Source: Ariolimax columbianus
Taxonomy: Eukaryota > Mollusca > Gastropoda > Stylommatophora > Arionidae
Assembly: GCA_036924085.1 (NCBI GenBank)
Contig: JAVGWX010000025.1
Location: 32,788,502-32,852,501, forward strand
Reading direction: 5' to 3'
Length of the DNA stretch: 64,000 nt
Below are positions 10,291-20,624 of the stretch, in pieces. The stretch's first letter is position 1. Each line of letters begins with the position of its first letter. The position numbers and the translations under genes are program-made. Under the pieces are notes generated by a model, which saw nothing but the letters and a program-made list of their open reading frames with translations, was not told the origin of the DNA and searched no databases.

Positions 10291-10737
10291 CCAAGGTTTT
10301 ATCTGATTCGTGGGCGTCCAGACCTAACCGCTCAGGCATGTACACCTACGCCCTTCGTCATGAGGTAATGTAAAAGTAGTCCTGTAGAAGATACTGTCTA
10401 CAGTAGGGGGGGGGGGGTGGAGGTCTATGTGCCAGTTCCCTCCACACTGCCTCTCCGTCCATAACAGTAAGCCTGGCACATACATGTTGGACAACATCAG
10501 GGCTCGTCAACCTATGCATATTTGGCGCCCACTTTTCTAACTTTCGTGAAGGTATACTATCCTTACCGCCCCCTAACATATAAACAGAACTAACATATAA
10601 ACAGAACTAACATATAAACAGAACTAACATATAAACAGAACTAACATATAAACAGAAGAGAATTTCGCGATCGTTCACCCAGTCTAATATTTTGGATGTT
10701 TCTAATAATACATTATAACCATCATCAAATCCCCTTT
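10291..10737. other. Unassigned region with 17-bp repeat
   Basis: No gene recognised. Holds a G tract (about 10406-10417) and CTAACATATAAACAGAA repeated five times at 10574-10655. Confidence 0.6.
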
Positions 10738-10840
10738 GTAGAACGTCGTTTCTATGACAGCCCGTCTGAAAGAAACTCTATCTCTTGCCTAATCTCCAAA
10801 GTCGTGTCCAAGTATTCTTTAACATCTTGGTGTCATCGCC

Positions 10841-11001
10841 CCAGCCGATGACGGATGTGTCGGACCAAAAGGTGGAAATATCGCAGTCAAGCTGTAAACT
10901 AGCGACACAACGCATTCCGTTCTCCGGACTACATCCTGCTACTTGCAAGGCCCTGTTCAGGGCTTGGTAGCGGGAGATTGAGAACGAACGAAGAAGATGA
11001 A
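10841..11001 (+). mobile_element. SINE B, 5'-truncated copy nested in F4
   Basis: Matches the 3' part of SINE B (22657-23012): GATGTGTCGGACCAAAAGGT, TCAAGCTGTAAACTAG, CGCATTCCGTTCTCCGGACT, TTGGTAGCGGGAGATTGAGA and a GAACGAACGAAGAAGATGA end. Flanks GGTGTCATCGCC (10829-10840) and GGTGCCATCACC (11002-11013) are an imperfect 12-bp TSD (10 of 12). Confidence 0.85.
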
Positions 11002-11206
11002 GGTGCCATCACCTTCTTGGTCTGCCTCTGTCTCTCTTGCCCGGCATCATACCATTTCTTACCCTTCTTTCAAGACATAGGTCTCTTTTTGTGCCAAAGT
11101 ATTTCTAAGTTTTGTTCATGATGGAATTTATGAACCAGTTCTCTTGTATGTTCAATTCTTGTGGAATGTCTGCATTCTATTTTTTTCGGCCCATGGTATT
11201 CATTTC

Positions 11207-11220
11207 GATTCGAAGGACTC
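11207..11220. repeat. Target-site duplication, left copy
   Basis: GATTCGAAGGACTC, identical to 11735-11748. Confidence 0.93.
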
Positions 11221-11717
11221 CCGCACTAAAAAGAGTAGTGGTACAGTGGGTTCCATCCCACTGTAACATCCAAGGCAACGAGGAGGCAGACAGACTGGCA
11301 AAAGAAGGTGCAAGATTACCACAACCAGATACTAGTATGACATACGAAGAGTCAAAAAGGCTTATTAGAGCTAGATACATGACCAAATGGGAAACAGAAC
11401 ATACTGGCTACACAAAAAACGATGCCTATTACCAATTGAACAGAAGAGAGCAGGTCGTGGTCTTCAGACTTCGCACTGGCCACAACAGACTGAGGTACCA
11501 CCTATTCAATAAATTGAAGATAGGTGGCACTGACGAATGTCCGTGTGGTACCGGGAAGATGACCGCTGAACATCTGCTGCAAAACTGCCCGACAGACGAG
11601 GATCAGAGAAAGCAGATGTGGCTATCACCAGTGGCAACACTAGACAAGCTCTATGGCAGTGTCGACAGCCTCAGGATGACCGCTGCTTTTTTAGAAAAAA
11701 TAAAGGTCGACGTCTGA
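11221..11717 (+). pseudogene. RNase H end and C-terminal knuckle of the I-like ORF
   Basis: Open from the insertion point: LKRVVVQWVPSHCNIQGNEE, ADRLAKEGARLPQPDTSMTY, WETEHTGYTKNDAYYQLNRR, VFRLRTGHNRLRYHLF and the knuckle ECPCGTGKMTAEHLLQNC, ending FLEKIKVDV at 11715-11717. The catalytic Asp of RNase H's last motif (EEADR) remains, but the first three acidic positions and all RT are missing through 5' truncation. No stop inside; the copy is young but cannot make an enzyme. Confidence 0.9.
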
Positions 11718-11734
11718 CAGCGTACGAAGAAGAA
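11221..11734 (+). mobile_element. I-like LINE, strongly 5'-truncated, TSD-flanked, nested in F4
   Basis: Begins inside RNase H and runs to the (GAA)n tail (GACAGCGTACGAAGAAGAAG). Bracketed by a perfect 14-bp duplication of F4 sequence (11207-11220 and 11735-11748). Closely similar to 8040-8560 of the longer copy. Confidence 0.93.
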
Positions 11735-11748
11735 GATTCGAAGGACTC
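11735..11748. repeat. Target-site duplication, right copy
   Basis: GATTCGAAGGACTC, identical to 11207-11220. Confidence 0.93.
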
Positions 11749-11900
11749 GATTCTCTTCCTTGAGGTTTGGGCAATTGTCCATGTTTCACAGTCGTATGTC
11801 TCTAAATTGTTCTCAAATTGTTCAATTGTGGTGTGTTTTTTTTGGTTGGTATTCTGCCATGGTTTCCTCGCGTTGTGCCGCCTCTGCATTGCCATAATAA

Positions 11901-12489
11901 TAATCATAATATTTTAAATACAGGATGTCATTATTCTGATACCGCCCACCCGAAAGCTAAAATGGCCGCCTTGTGGACGCTAGCACCCAGGTTGAAGAGC
12001 CCTGGGCGACAACACTATTCGTGACGCAAGTCAACATTCATTTCATAGTTTTTTTGCTCTGTTTAATTTGTTTGGGATTTGGGGGAGGGGGTGGTGGTTG
12101 GAACAAGGACGGTTTATCATAATGTACAAATATCTAACATCTTCAGATCTCCTTCTCTGCGAAATGTCAAACACATGACAAATATCCCTCAATGGCATCC
12201 CGGCCGATACCCACATGCCAAGTCTCGCCGCCCCTGCCCGTACAGTTCCTGTCTCCAGCATTCATTGATAGAGCATGGTCATTACTCTTAGAGCGCTAAT
12301 CCCATTCATTACAAGTACAGCTTGGAAATAACTGGTAGCATTATAAGTGTCTCTGTTCTATGATTACCGAGGCAAGAGAAGTAGAGGGAGTCCAAAACAT
12401 ACATCCGCTAGCTTACACAACGTTAGGAAATCATCACAAACACCAAACTTAGAATACAGAAGAGCTCCGTGCTGTCTGTGTTGCTGTCG
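11901..12489. other. Unassigned region
   Basis: No gene, RNA or repeat recognised; short G/T-rich patch at about 12072-12100. Confidence 0.5.
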
Positions 12490-12836
12490 AAACACAGGAG
12501 ACAGAGCTGGGCAAAACTCACAGAGCGCCACGCGCATGGTCTACAGAGACAGAGCTGGGCAAAACTCACAGAGCGCCACGCGCATGGTCTACAGAGACAG
12601 AGCTGGGCAAAACTCACAGAGCGCCACGCGCATGGTCTACAGAGACAGAGCTGGGCAAAACTCACAGAGCGCCACGCGCATGGTCTACAGAGACAGAGCT
12701 GGGCAAAACTCACAGAGCGCCACGCGCATGGTCTACAGAGACAGAGCTGGACAAAACTGACAGAGCGCCACGCGCATGGTCTACAGAGACAGAGCTGAGC
12801 AAAACTCACAGAGCGCCACACGCATGGTTATAGAAA
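12490..12836. repeat. 48-bp tandem repeat, 7 copies
   Basis: Unit contains CAGAGCTGGGCAAAACTCAC and CGCGCATGGTCTACAGA. 48 bp is 16 codons, so several frames stay open on both strands; none is a credible protein. It directly precedes the F6 fragment and may derive from that element, unproven. Confidence 0.92.
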
Positions 12837-13290
12837 CTGAGACGCCCATAATGATGGCGGTGGGGGTAGTAACGGAACAAGAAACATCAATATTGTCATC
12901 TGTTCAGACAACCTGCCTAAGAAGGAGCCATAGAATGTTCTGGCCAAACACCATCACTAACCAAGAGCTGCCTGCCCGGAGACATCAAGAAGACATGGAC
13001 ACCACCAGAATCAATGGACGTTGGCAATTGACAGGCCATATCCTGGGCAAATATACGATCACCAGAACTGTCTACGTATGGAGAGAGGGAGAAGCGGAAA
13101 TGAGGCCGAAGTGAAAATCATGAATCAGAGTTGGGGAACCGTACGAAAGATGGCTGCAGACCGGGTGAAGTGGAGGGAATTTGTTGCTGCCCTTAAAGAC
13201 GCCATCAGACGTGACGTGACGGTTACTGACGAGGGAATTAAGAATAACAAAGAAAACACAAATAGAGAAGACGGCTGGAGGCAAATATAA
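12837..13290 (+). pseudogene. F6 LINE, RT C-terminal domain (decayed)
   Basis: Reads RMFWPNTITNQELPARRHQE, a GRWQLTGHILGK helix, then frameshifts to EVKIMNQSWGTVRKMAADRV and KWREFVAALKDA. This order (FWPNTITNQEL, W..GHIL, an expected but decayed basic GKRKRGRPK region, ADRVKWREFV) is the usual C-terminus of a common LINE lineage in invertebrates. Palm motifs are absent. Possibly related to F7 at 29040-30770. Confidence 0.7.
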
Positions 13291-13764
13291 ACTGGGAAGA
13301 CGTCAACAGGGCGGGAGGCAAATATAATGAGGGTCCAGTAGAGAGCAGCGCCTGGAAGGACGGAGCAGGAGTGTGTACAACCAGCGAGCTTCGTGAACCA
13401 TCAGCATCTACACTGCGCAATTTACTGAGCGACTTAACGCCTATGGATCTACCCTGAGTGCAGTGAAGCTGAATATTAATGGAACAGAACTCTTCGTCAC
13501 TTGCCGAGAGGGACTGAACACCTATGGGTCTGTCAGAAGTGCAGTGAAGTCAAATCTTAATCTAACAGAACATAACAGAACCTCGCCTGTCGAATGTAAA
13601 TGACTGTAAATGACTATTATTTCAGTGGAGTTTTCTATTTCCAATTTAATGATAGTGTCTGGGAATCAAAGTAAGCCTCAGGGTCTGCTAGAATATATTT
13701 ATTAAGTCCCACATCTCAATATTGAAGACAAAAAGCCAGACAAGATGAGCAAAGAAAACACATT
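13291..13764. other. Unassigned region with a short duplication
   Basis: GCCTATGGATCTACC...AGTGCAGTGAAG (13438-13468) and ACCTATGGGTCTGTC...AGTGCAGTGAAG (13519-13549) are a diverged direct duplication about 80 bp apart. Otherwise nothing recognised. Confidence 0.5.
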
Positions 13765-14334
13765 ACCACCAAATACAAGGGTCGACCCGAAAGTAATGCC
13801 TCCTATTTTATTCCATGCAGACCATAATTGGAGCACAATAACACAATTTGAATGAGTAACTTCTTGCCCGAGTGCTCCGCCGGGGTCTTTGTGTGACAAG
13901 GACAAAAATAGCACCACTGCTTCACAGAGAGCATGTCGTAAGAGGCGACTAACTGTGTGACATGGAATAACACCGGCCATGGTTACGTGGTTTGTTAAGA
14001 GCAGCATAGATGGCGCCTGACAGGCTACGGGTCTACTTTGCTCTAGTGGTTGAGTCTATTAAAATGGACTCACACATCGGTTAACCACCCTACGCGGCCC
14101 TTGTCCCAATGCAGCGCAATAGTAAGCTGCTCGAGCATAGCCCGCTAAGCAGGGAATCCTCCTGGGAACTGCACTAGGGCATCTGCCCCTATAGAAGTAC
14201 TATTTTGTCAACATAGTTCCCGCCCTTGGCTATCCATTGTCCCCCAAAGATGAACAAGAGCATCTATACGAAATGTTAGGGATATTGGTGGGAGGGTTCA
14301 AACTTTAGTGCCATACTGCGGGGATGGAAGACTA
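13765..14334. other. Possible mariner terminal/untranslated fragments split by a dispersed repeat
   Basis: ACAAGGGTCGACCCGAAAGT at 13768 resembles mariner terminal inverted repeats, and TTTTGTCAACATAGTTCCCG at 14205 resembles mariner non-coding sequence. Between them 13990-14090 (GATGGCGCCTGACAGGCTAC) is shared with 53400-53490, a dispersed repeat. No transposase is readable. Confidence 0.35.
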
Positions 14335-14815
14335 ACGCCTGGTCAGGCAAAACATACTGACCAGACATGTTAGTCAGGGTCAGGTAAAACATACTGACCA
14401 GACATTGTTAGTCAGGGTCAGGTAAAACATACTGACCAGACATTGTTAGTCAGGGTCAGGTAAAACATACTGACCAGACATTGTTAGTCAGGGTCAGGTA
14501 AAACATACTGATCGGACATGTTAGTCAGGGTCAGGTAAAACATACTGACCAGACATTGTTAGTCAGGGTCAGGTAAAACATACTGACCAGACATTGTTAG
14601 TCAGGGTCAGGTAAAACATACTGACCAGACATGTTAGTCAGGGTCAGGTAAAACATACTGACCAGACATTGTTAGTCAGGGTCAGGTAAAACATACTGAC
14701 CAGACATTGTTAGTCAGGGTCAGGTAAAACATACTGACCAGACATTGTTAGTCAGGGTCAGGTAAAACATACTGACCAGACATTGTTAGTCAGGTTCAGG
14801 CAAAATATACTGGAC
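14335..14815 (+). repeat. 37/38-bp SBE satellite, about 12 copies
   Basis: Unit contains AACATACTGACCAGACATTG and GTTAGTCAGGGTCAGGTAAA; same satellite as at 8655-10137. Confidence 0.94.
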
Positions 14816-15110
14816 AAGACTCTTACCTTGGCTTCCTTGTAGCCTTTCCTGGAAACGGGTTGTTTTCATTACATCCTAGCTAACAAGGTGAGGGATCGAC
14901 GTGATCCCTGCAGTAGTGAGCAACACGCAGATGAAGCCAATCTTAGCCCAACTGCGTTGATGACCCTAGTCCACCTTCATCAGCACACTCGGGATGTGAG
15001 AAAAACTCCAACAACCAGCCACTCAACGTCCTTTTTAGGGCACACAAAAGAGTAATTTTACTCATTATGGGCATTCATCATCATCATCAACAACAACCGC
15101 GATATGTCAA
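14335..15110 (+). mobile_element. Satellite-bearing element (SBE), 12-unit array plus full 3' domain
   Basis: Array at 14335-14815, then a roughly 290-bp 3' domain (CCTTTCCTGGAAACGGGTTG, GAGCAACACGCAGATGAAGC, CACCTTCATCAGCACACTCG, CCACTCAACGTCC) ending in GGGCATTCATCATCATCATC and AACAACAACC. Near mirror image of the copy at 15275-15895. Confidence 0.78.
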
Positions 15111-15194
15111 AACCCCCTTTTGTCGTCGTGGGACAGCATCATCATACAGGAGGCACTACCTTTCGGAGCGCCCTCGTACATCATCCAGAAAGGT

Positions 15195-15290
15195 CTAGAA
15201 AATACCTGGACCCATTCCTAACGGATGGATCAACAAAAGATGCCATAACAATGGGAGAGGAGGCACTGGCATGTTGTTCTTGAATACCCA
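15195..15290 (+). pseudogene. I-like RNase H fragment
   Basis: KYLDPFLTDGSTKDAIT is the first RNase H strand with its catalytic Asp (compare HAYTDGSVTN at 7754); after a 1-base slip it continues NGRGGTGMLFLN. It sits between the two opposed SBE copies. Confidence 0.6.
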
Positions 15291-15895
15291 CAATGAGTAG
15301 ATTTACTCTTTTTTGCGCCATGAAAATGACGTTAAGTGGCTGTTTGTTGTAACACTCCTTACATCCCGAACGTACTGATGAAGGTGGACCAGGGTCCTCC
15401 AGGCGGTTGTGCTATGATTGGCTTCATCTGCGTGTCCCTCACTACTACGGGGATAACATCGATCCCTCATCTCGTTAGCTCGGCTGCCATGAAAAGAGCC
15501 CGTTTCCAGGGAAGACTACGAGGAAGTCGAGGTGAGGGTCTTGGACAGTGTATTTTGCCTGACCCTGACTAGCATGTCTGATCAGTATGTTTTACCTGAC
15601 CCTGACTAACATGTCTGATCAGTATGTTTACCTGACCCTGACTAACATGTCTAATCAGTATGTTTTACCTGACCCTGACTAACATGTCCGATCAGTATGT
15701 TTTACCTGACCCTGACTAGCATGTCTGATCAGTATGTTTTACCTGACCCTGACTAACGTGTCTGATCAGTATGTTTACCTGAGCCTGATTAACATGTCTG
15801 ATCAGTATGTTTTACCTGACCCTGACTAACATGTCTGATCAGTATGTTTTACCTGACCCTGACTAACATGTCTAATCAGTATGTTTGGTCTGTCC
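15275..15895 (-). mobile_element. Satellite-bearing element (SBE), minus orientation
   Basis: The reverse complement of the 3' domain occupies about 15275-15560 (CACAATGAGTAGATTTACTC, GACGTTAAGTGGCTG, GGCTTCATCTGCGTGTCCCT, GGAAGACTACGAGGAAG), followed by the satellite in minus orientation. Confidence 0.78.
15560..15893 (-). repeat. SBE satellite, about 9 copies, minus orientation
   Basis: Unit on the plus strand contains GTATGTTTTACCTGACCCTG and ACTAACATGTCTGATCA. Confidence 0.94.
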
Positions 15896-16689
15896 AGACA
15901 AAGCAGACATTGGTCCCCCTCCCCGGGCACCGGCACAAAACTAAAATACAAAATGGAGTAAACTCAACAGCGACTGGCACGGAGAGATACTGTAATAACA
16001 TGAATGCCGAAGTTACAGTCATTACACGGGCAGTGGAAACCCTCAAGAATGCCAAGCGGGGGTAGAGAAACAAGTGGCTGTTTTCAGAAATGCCCTTTCA
16101 GTGTTAGAACAGCTCTCAAGTTCCCGTACACAAATCAACGCGTCGCCCTACATCTCACTTAAATGCCTGGCTCATGGCTACACCAGAAGCAAGCACAATC
16201 AGCTAAGTTATTGCCAACCGGAAGCGATGATCGCCACACCATCATACGGTTTTGTCTTAATAATGTGATGTGCGCTGTATTTGGGTTATAGTGAGGAAGA
16301 ATATGCGCTGGTCATCAATCTTCTTGTCTCCCGCATGGGTTGTCTCCAACCGCATGGGTTGTCTTCAACCGCATGGGTTGTCTCCAACCGCATGAGTTGT
16401 CTCCAACCGCATGGCATTAATATCTTCCATTACTTTTCGAAAAATCTCAGTGTCCCATATCTATTTGTTTTCCTCCCCCCCCTCCCTTTTCTTCTATCAG
16501 CCCCCCCCCCCTATTAATCTAACCCCCTCCCCGCTTACATCATCTTCTTTTTGTTCTCCCACTTGGATCACTATTTGGCCGTTTCAATATTTGGCCACCC
16601 CTGCCTTATGCGGCGCATCCCCCCTCACTTCTTACGCACTCCTGGCCACCTTATTTGACCGCTCCCTTCATATTCAGTCAAGCATCTGA
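15896..16689. other. Unassigned region with 19-bp hairpin repeat and C-rich tract
   Basis: CATGGGTTGTCTCCAACCG repeats five times at 16334-16413; each unit can fold as GGTTG-TCTC-CAACC. Pyrimidine-rich sequence follows at 16470-16560. No gene recognised. Confidence 0.6.
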
Positions 16690-16890
16690 CCCAACCAGTC
16701 GCTTAGACAGACAGGTTCTACTATCAGATAAGTAGACCATTTTTTCCTTATATGTTGATTTGTTAGTTCAGTATTGTTGTCCTTGATGAAGGCCTATTGG
16801 TCGTAACGTAGGTTTTGTTTGTGTTCTCGTCTCTGTGCGGTATCTGACCATACCCATTTTAAAATTTTGATTAAACTCAACCGTAATCAA
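16690..16890 (-). mobile_element. Dispersed repeat with hammerhead-like motif (possible Penelope-like remnant)
   Basis: Shares about 150-190 bp with plus-strand copies at 45355-45560 and 49555-49695: TGTTCTCGTCTC, GGTATCTGACCATACCCATT and the motif GATGAAGGCCTATTGGTCGT at about 16785. The motif holds a GGCC-TATT-GGTC stem between GATGA and TAAC. Penelope-like assignment is inference only. Confidence 0.45.
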
Positions 16891-16964
16891 CTTTTACAAT
16901 TTTTTTTCATTTGTGTTATTCTTTTCCTGAGTTACCTTCGATCAGTGACAGAAACTTTGATCGA

Positions 16965-17115
16965 GACGACGGGAGGTAACTTTGGATGCAGGCACTCTAG
17001 TCTTACCTCCCGTGAGACCAGGGGTCGCTTGAAACTTGCGGGATTCGATCGCCCACCGTTTCCGTTCATCACTGTGATAAGCGAGTGCCTTAACCTCTTG
17101 ACCACAGCGATACCC
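16965..17115 (-). mobile_element. SINE E, tRNA-headed, minus orientation
   Basis: On the minus strand a tRNA-like head reads GTGGTCAAGAGGTTAAGGCA (A-box) and GGCGATCGAATCCCGC (B-box), followed by AAGTTTCAAGCGACCCCTGG. The same body is at 48765-48815. Not a tRNA gene: no acceptor stem closure, and the body continues past the tRNA-like part. Confidence 0.6.
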
Positions 17116-17154
17116 CCCCCCCCCCCCCACCCCACCCCCATAGTGGGCACACGC

Positions 17155-17556
17155 CCACAGCAACATCCCAGGGAATGCAGGAGCAGCTGTAGGTATACAG
17201 CAACAATTGACGCAGTGGCCACATACGACGAGACAGAAGCAATTATCGAGGTCACGTTCAGATCGCAATGGAAACGAGACTATCTTGTTCAGCCAACTCT
17301 CCGGGCGAGACGAGGTGAGTATCTTCCGGCTGCGTGCAGGACACAAAATAATACATTCAAGTTTGGCACTACCGGCCTGTAGCACGGTTCCCATGACGAC
17401 AGGGCACCTTTACAGCCCTACCCATCATACACCAGTCAAGGAAGCAGCATTTGGCAACAACCAATGGCCTTTCATTAAAAACTGTACGGAAGTCTGCAGA
17501 GCCTCGAGTTGACTGCTGCCTTTGTTAGAGTCATTGAAGTCGAAGTCTTTGTACAT
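17155..17556 (+). pseudogene. I-like LINE C-terminus, heavily decayed
   Basis: TYDETEAIIEVTFRSQWKRD aligns with TYEESKRLIKARYMSKWETE of the I-like ORF; after frameshifts SIFRLRAGHK, VPMTTGHL and LTAAFVRVIEVEV follow, matching VFRLRTGHN, GKMTTEHL and MTAAFFEKI. Cysteines of the knuckle are mostly lost. Runs directly into a 20-bp repeat. Confidence 0.7.
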
Positions 17557-17875
17557 CACAAATAACCTATGTACACCATAAACAGCTTATGTACACCATA
17601 AACAGCTTCTGTACACCATAAACAGCTTCTGTTCACCATTACCAGCTTATGTACACCAATAACAGCTAATGTATACCATAAACAAATTATCTACACCACA
17701 AACAACTTATCTACACCATAAACATCATATGTACACAATAAAGAACCTCTGTACACCATAAACAACTTATCTACACCACAAACAGCCTATGTATATCATA
17801 AACAGCCTATGTACCCCAAAAACAGCCTTTGTACACCATCAATAGCCTCTGTACACCATAAACATCTGCATATGG
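17557..17875. repeat. 20-bp tandem repeat, about 15 diverged copies
   Basis: CTTATGTACACCATAAACAG and variants repeat through the interval with many point differences, so an older array than its neighbours. Confidence 0.85.
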
Positions 17876-17936
17876 TAAATATTCATACGTGTGAAGACGA
17901 ACAGAAGACGACATGTCCTTCCTGCAAGGTTGGGCC

Positions 17937-18728
17937 GATATAAGAGAACGTCTACTCCCCAGCAAGTGATAGAAGACGTGCAGGTAAGAGAACGTCTACT
18001 CCCCAGTAGGTGATAGAAGACGTGCAGGTAAGAGAACGTCTACTCCCCAGCAAGTGATAGAAGACGTGCAGGTAAGAGAACGTCTACTCCCCAGCAAGTG
18101 ATAGAAGACGTGCAGGTAAGAGAACGTCTACTCCCCAGAAGGTGATAGAAGACGTGCAGGTAAGAGAACGTCTACTCCCCAGCAAGTGATAGAAGACGTG
18201 CAGGTAAGAGAACGTCTACTCCCCAGCAAGTGATAGAAGACGTGCAGGTAAGAGAACGTCTACTCCCCAGCAAGTGATAGAAGACGTGCAGGTAAGAGAA
18301 CGTCTACTCCCCAGAAGGTGATAGAAGACGTGCAGGTAAGAGAACGTCTACTCCCCAGCAAGTGATAGAAGACGTGCAGGTAAGAGAACGTCTACTCCCC
18401 AGTAGGTGATGGAAGACGTGCAGGTAAGAGAACGTCTACTCCCCAGTAGGTGATAGAAGACGTGCAGGTAAGAGAACGTCTACTCCCCAGTAGGTGATAG
18501 AAGACGTGCAGGTAAGAGAACGTCTACTCCCCAGTAGGTGATAGAAGACGTGCAGGTAAGAGAACGTCTACTCCCCAGTAGGTGATAGAAGACGTGCAGG
18601 TAAGAGAACGTCTACTCCCCAGTAGGTGATAGAAGACGTGCAGGTAAGAGAACGTCTACTCCCCAGAAGGTGATAGAAGACGTGCAGGTAAGAGAACGTC
18701 TACTCCCCAGAAGGTGATAGAAGACGAG
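17937..18728. repeat. 44-bp tandem repeat, about 18 copies
   Basis: Unit contains AGAGAACGTCTACTCCCCAG and GAAGACGTGCAGGTAAGAG. Variation is mostly confined to AGCAAG / AGTAGG / AGAAGG. Every junction carries CAG-GTAAGAG, matching the eukaryotic 5' splice-site consensus. Confidence 0.95.
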
Positions 18729-18776
18729 CAAAGAATGGGAAATGTGCTGCACTAATTAGTTTGGAATATCTCTCTC

Positions 18777-20500
18777 TCATGGAGCAGGTCCTTTATAGAA
18801 CGTCGCTCCCATCACAGTCTGTCTGAAAGAAACTCTTCCCCTTGACAAAACTCCAGCTTCTGCCACAGTCATACTCAGGCATTCCTGGATATCTTGGTGC
18901 CATCGTCTTCTTGGTCTACCACTTCCTCTTTTGCCTGGCACCATACCTTCCATCACCGTTCTCTCAAGACCGTTGTGTCTCTTGATGTGACCAAAGTATT
19001 TGCATTTTCTAGCCAAAATGGGATTGATAAACCAGTTCTCCTCTATGCTCAACTCTTGCCGAATGTCTACATTGGTTCTTTTCTCTGTCCAGGTTATTCT
19101 GAGGATCTTTCTGTAACATTTTGACTCGAAGGATTCGATTCTTTGTCTAGAAGTTTTGGTAATCGTCCATGCTTCACAGCCATAAGCTGCCACAGGAAAA
19201 ACACAGGCTCTCAAGACTTTTACTTTTATCGTTTTGTTGGTGCCCTGCCATAATTTCTTCAGGCTGTTCAGTCTCTGCATTGCCATAGCCAGTCTTCTTC
19301 TGATTACTTTCGAGCAGTCACCATTTTTGTCGATTCTGGAGCCCAGATATTCAAAATGTGTAACCTGATCTATTTCCTCACCACCCACTGTAAATTTATG
19401 CTGACATTGTTTTTTATCGGTGGTCATTATCTTTGTTTTGTTTATGTTTATGAACAGATTTTGATCTTTACTATGCCCATTAACGGCTGAAAGTAGCTGC
19501 TCTAGCCCTTCCGCACTTCTTGATAGTATCACTGTGTCATCTGCGTATCGTAACTCTGGAATCTCGTACACCCCAATCGTAAATGGGTCGAAACTTTCAA
19601 TGTTCTCATCTTCTCGAACATTTCTCATTATACATTCCGCATATATGTTGTACAGATGAGGTGAGAGGATACATCCCTGTCGGACTCCCTTTTGTACTGC
19701 AAACCAATCTGATGTTTGCCCAGATACTCGGACAGCGGCTTGTTGATCTTGGTATAATGTTTCAATGAGATGGACTATATGCAAAGGAAACCCCATTTCC
19801 TTCATGATTCTCCACAGATTTTGATGTTTTACCGTGTCGAAGGCCTTAGTGTAATCAATGAAACATGTGTACATGTCTACATTAAACTCTCTACATTTTT
19901 CATAGATATTCCTTAAATTGAATATGTGGTCCCGGATCCCTCTGTCTTTCCTAAAACCTGCCTGGACTACGTGAATTTCAGATTCAAACCTTTTCTCTAT
20001 CCTTCTTAATAGGATTCGCAGGAGTATCTTGCTAGCATGGCTGATCAGTGCGATAGTTCGGTAGTTCGTGCACAGCATCAGGTTGCCTTTTTTGGGGAGG
20101 GGATAATAAATTGATTTCTTCCATGCTTCTGGCCACTCTGCACTGTGCCATATCTGTTTACACAGCTTGTGATAGACTCAAGCACATGCCTCTCCTCCTG
20201 CTTGTATTAGCTCTGCTGGGATATCACCGCATCCTGGGGACTTTCCCTTTTTCAGGCTTTTAATTGCAGAGCGTACCTCTTCCAATGTTGGTTCAGGTTC
20301 TTTCTCATCCTTTGGTAGGATTGTAACTGAGCGCTTTGTGCTGTCTCCATACATGGTTCTGCAGTACTCTCTCCATCTATTCAGTATGTCTTTGGTTTCT
20401 GTTAATGTGTTATCCTCTTCGTCATTTCGGAATATAATTTTTGAATTTCCCTTTATTCCAGTTCAAATCTGTGAAAATTGTTTATTGCTCTTAAATGTGT
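18777..20500 (-). pseudogene. F4 non-LTR retrotransposon RT, longest copy
   Basis: Minus-strand RT from the fingers to the C-terminus. From about 20495 downward: EVRSAIKSLKKGKSPGCGDI, a stop in ACA*VYHKLCKQIW, WPEAWKKSIYYPLPKKGN, then about 430 codons open: NYRTIALISHASKILLRIL, AGFRKDRGIRDHIFNLR, motif A CFIDYTKAFDTV, motif B GVRQGCILSPHLYNIY, catalytic LRYADDTVILS (YADD at 19536-19547), FEYLGSRIDKNG, YGCEAWTITKTSRQ, YFGHIKRHNG and GKRGSGRPRRRWHQD, ending in TVMGATFYKGPAP. All palm Asp residues are present. One stop in about 570 codons; the endonuclease is missing by 5' truncation. Other fragments: 10738-11900, 55265-55330, 61985-62570. Clade unresolved. Confidence 0.9.
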
Positions 20501-20624
20501 TGAAGGCTATGACAATAATAATTTAAGTAGGTGCAAGTGTACTAATAGAGACAGGAATACCAGGCTGGCAACGTTATACACATATTGTTTGGGATGTACG
20601 TTTTTGGTGGGACAATTTTGGTAA

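Larger units (their letters stand above)
10738..11900 (-). mobile_element. F4 LINE 3' fragment interrupted by a SINE and by an I-like LINE
   Basis: Three separated blocks, 10741-10840, 11014-11220 and 11749-11895, align in order with 18790-19290 of the longest F4 copy (shared landmarks GTCTGAAAGAAACTCT, ATCTTGGTG, CTTCTTGGTCT, GAACCAGTTCTC, TGCATTGCCATA). They encode the decayed RT C-terminus on the minus strand. The gaps are filled by the insertions at 10841-11001 and 11221-11734. Confidence 0.85.

Noticed and set aside
14335..15895. Terminal inverted repeats of a DNA transposon formed by the opposed satellites
   Set aside because: The arms are two copies of a dispersed element also found singly; no transposase or TSD around the pair.
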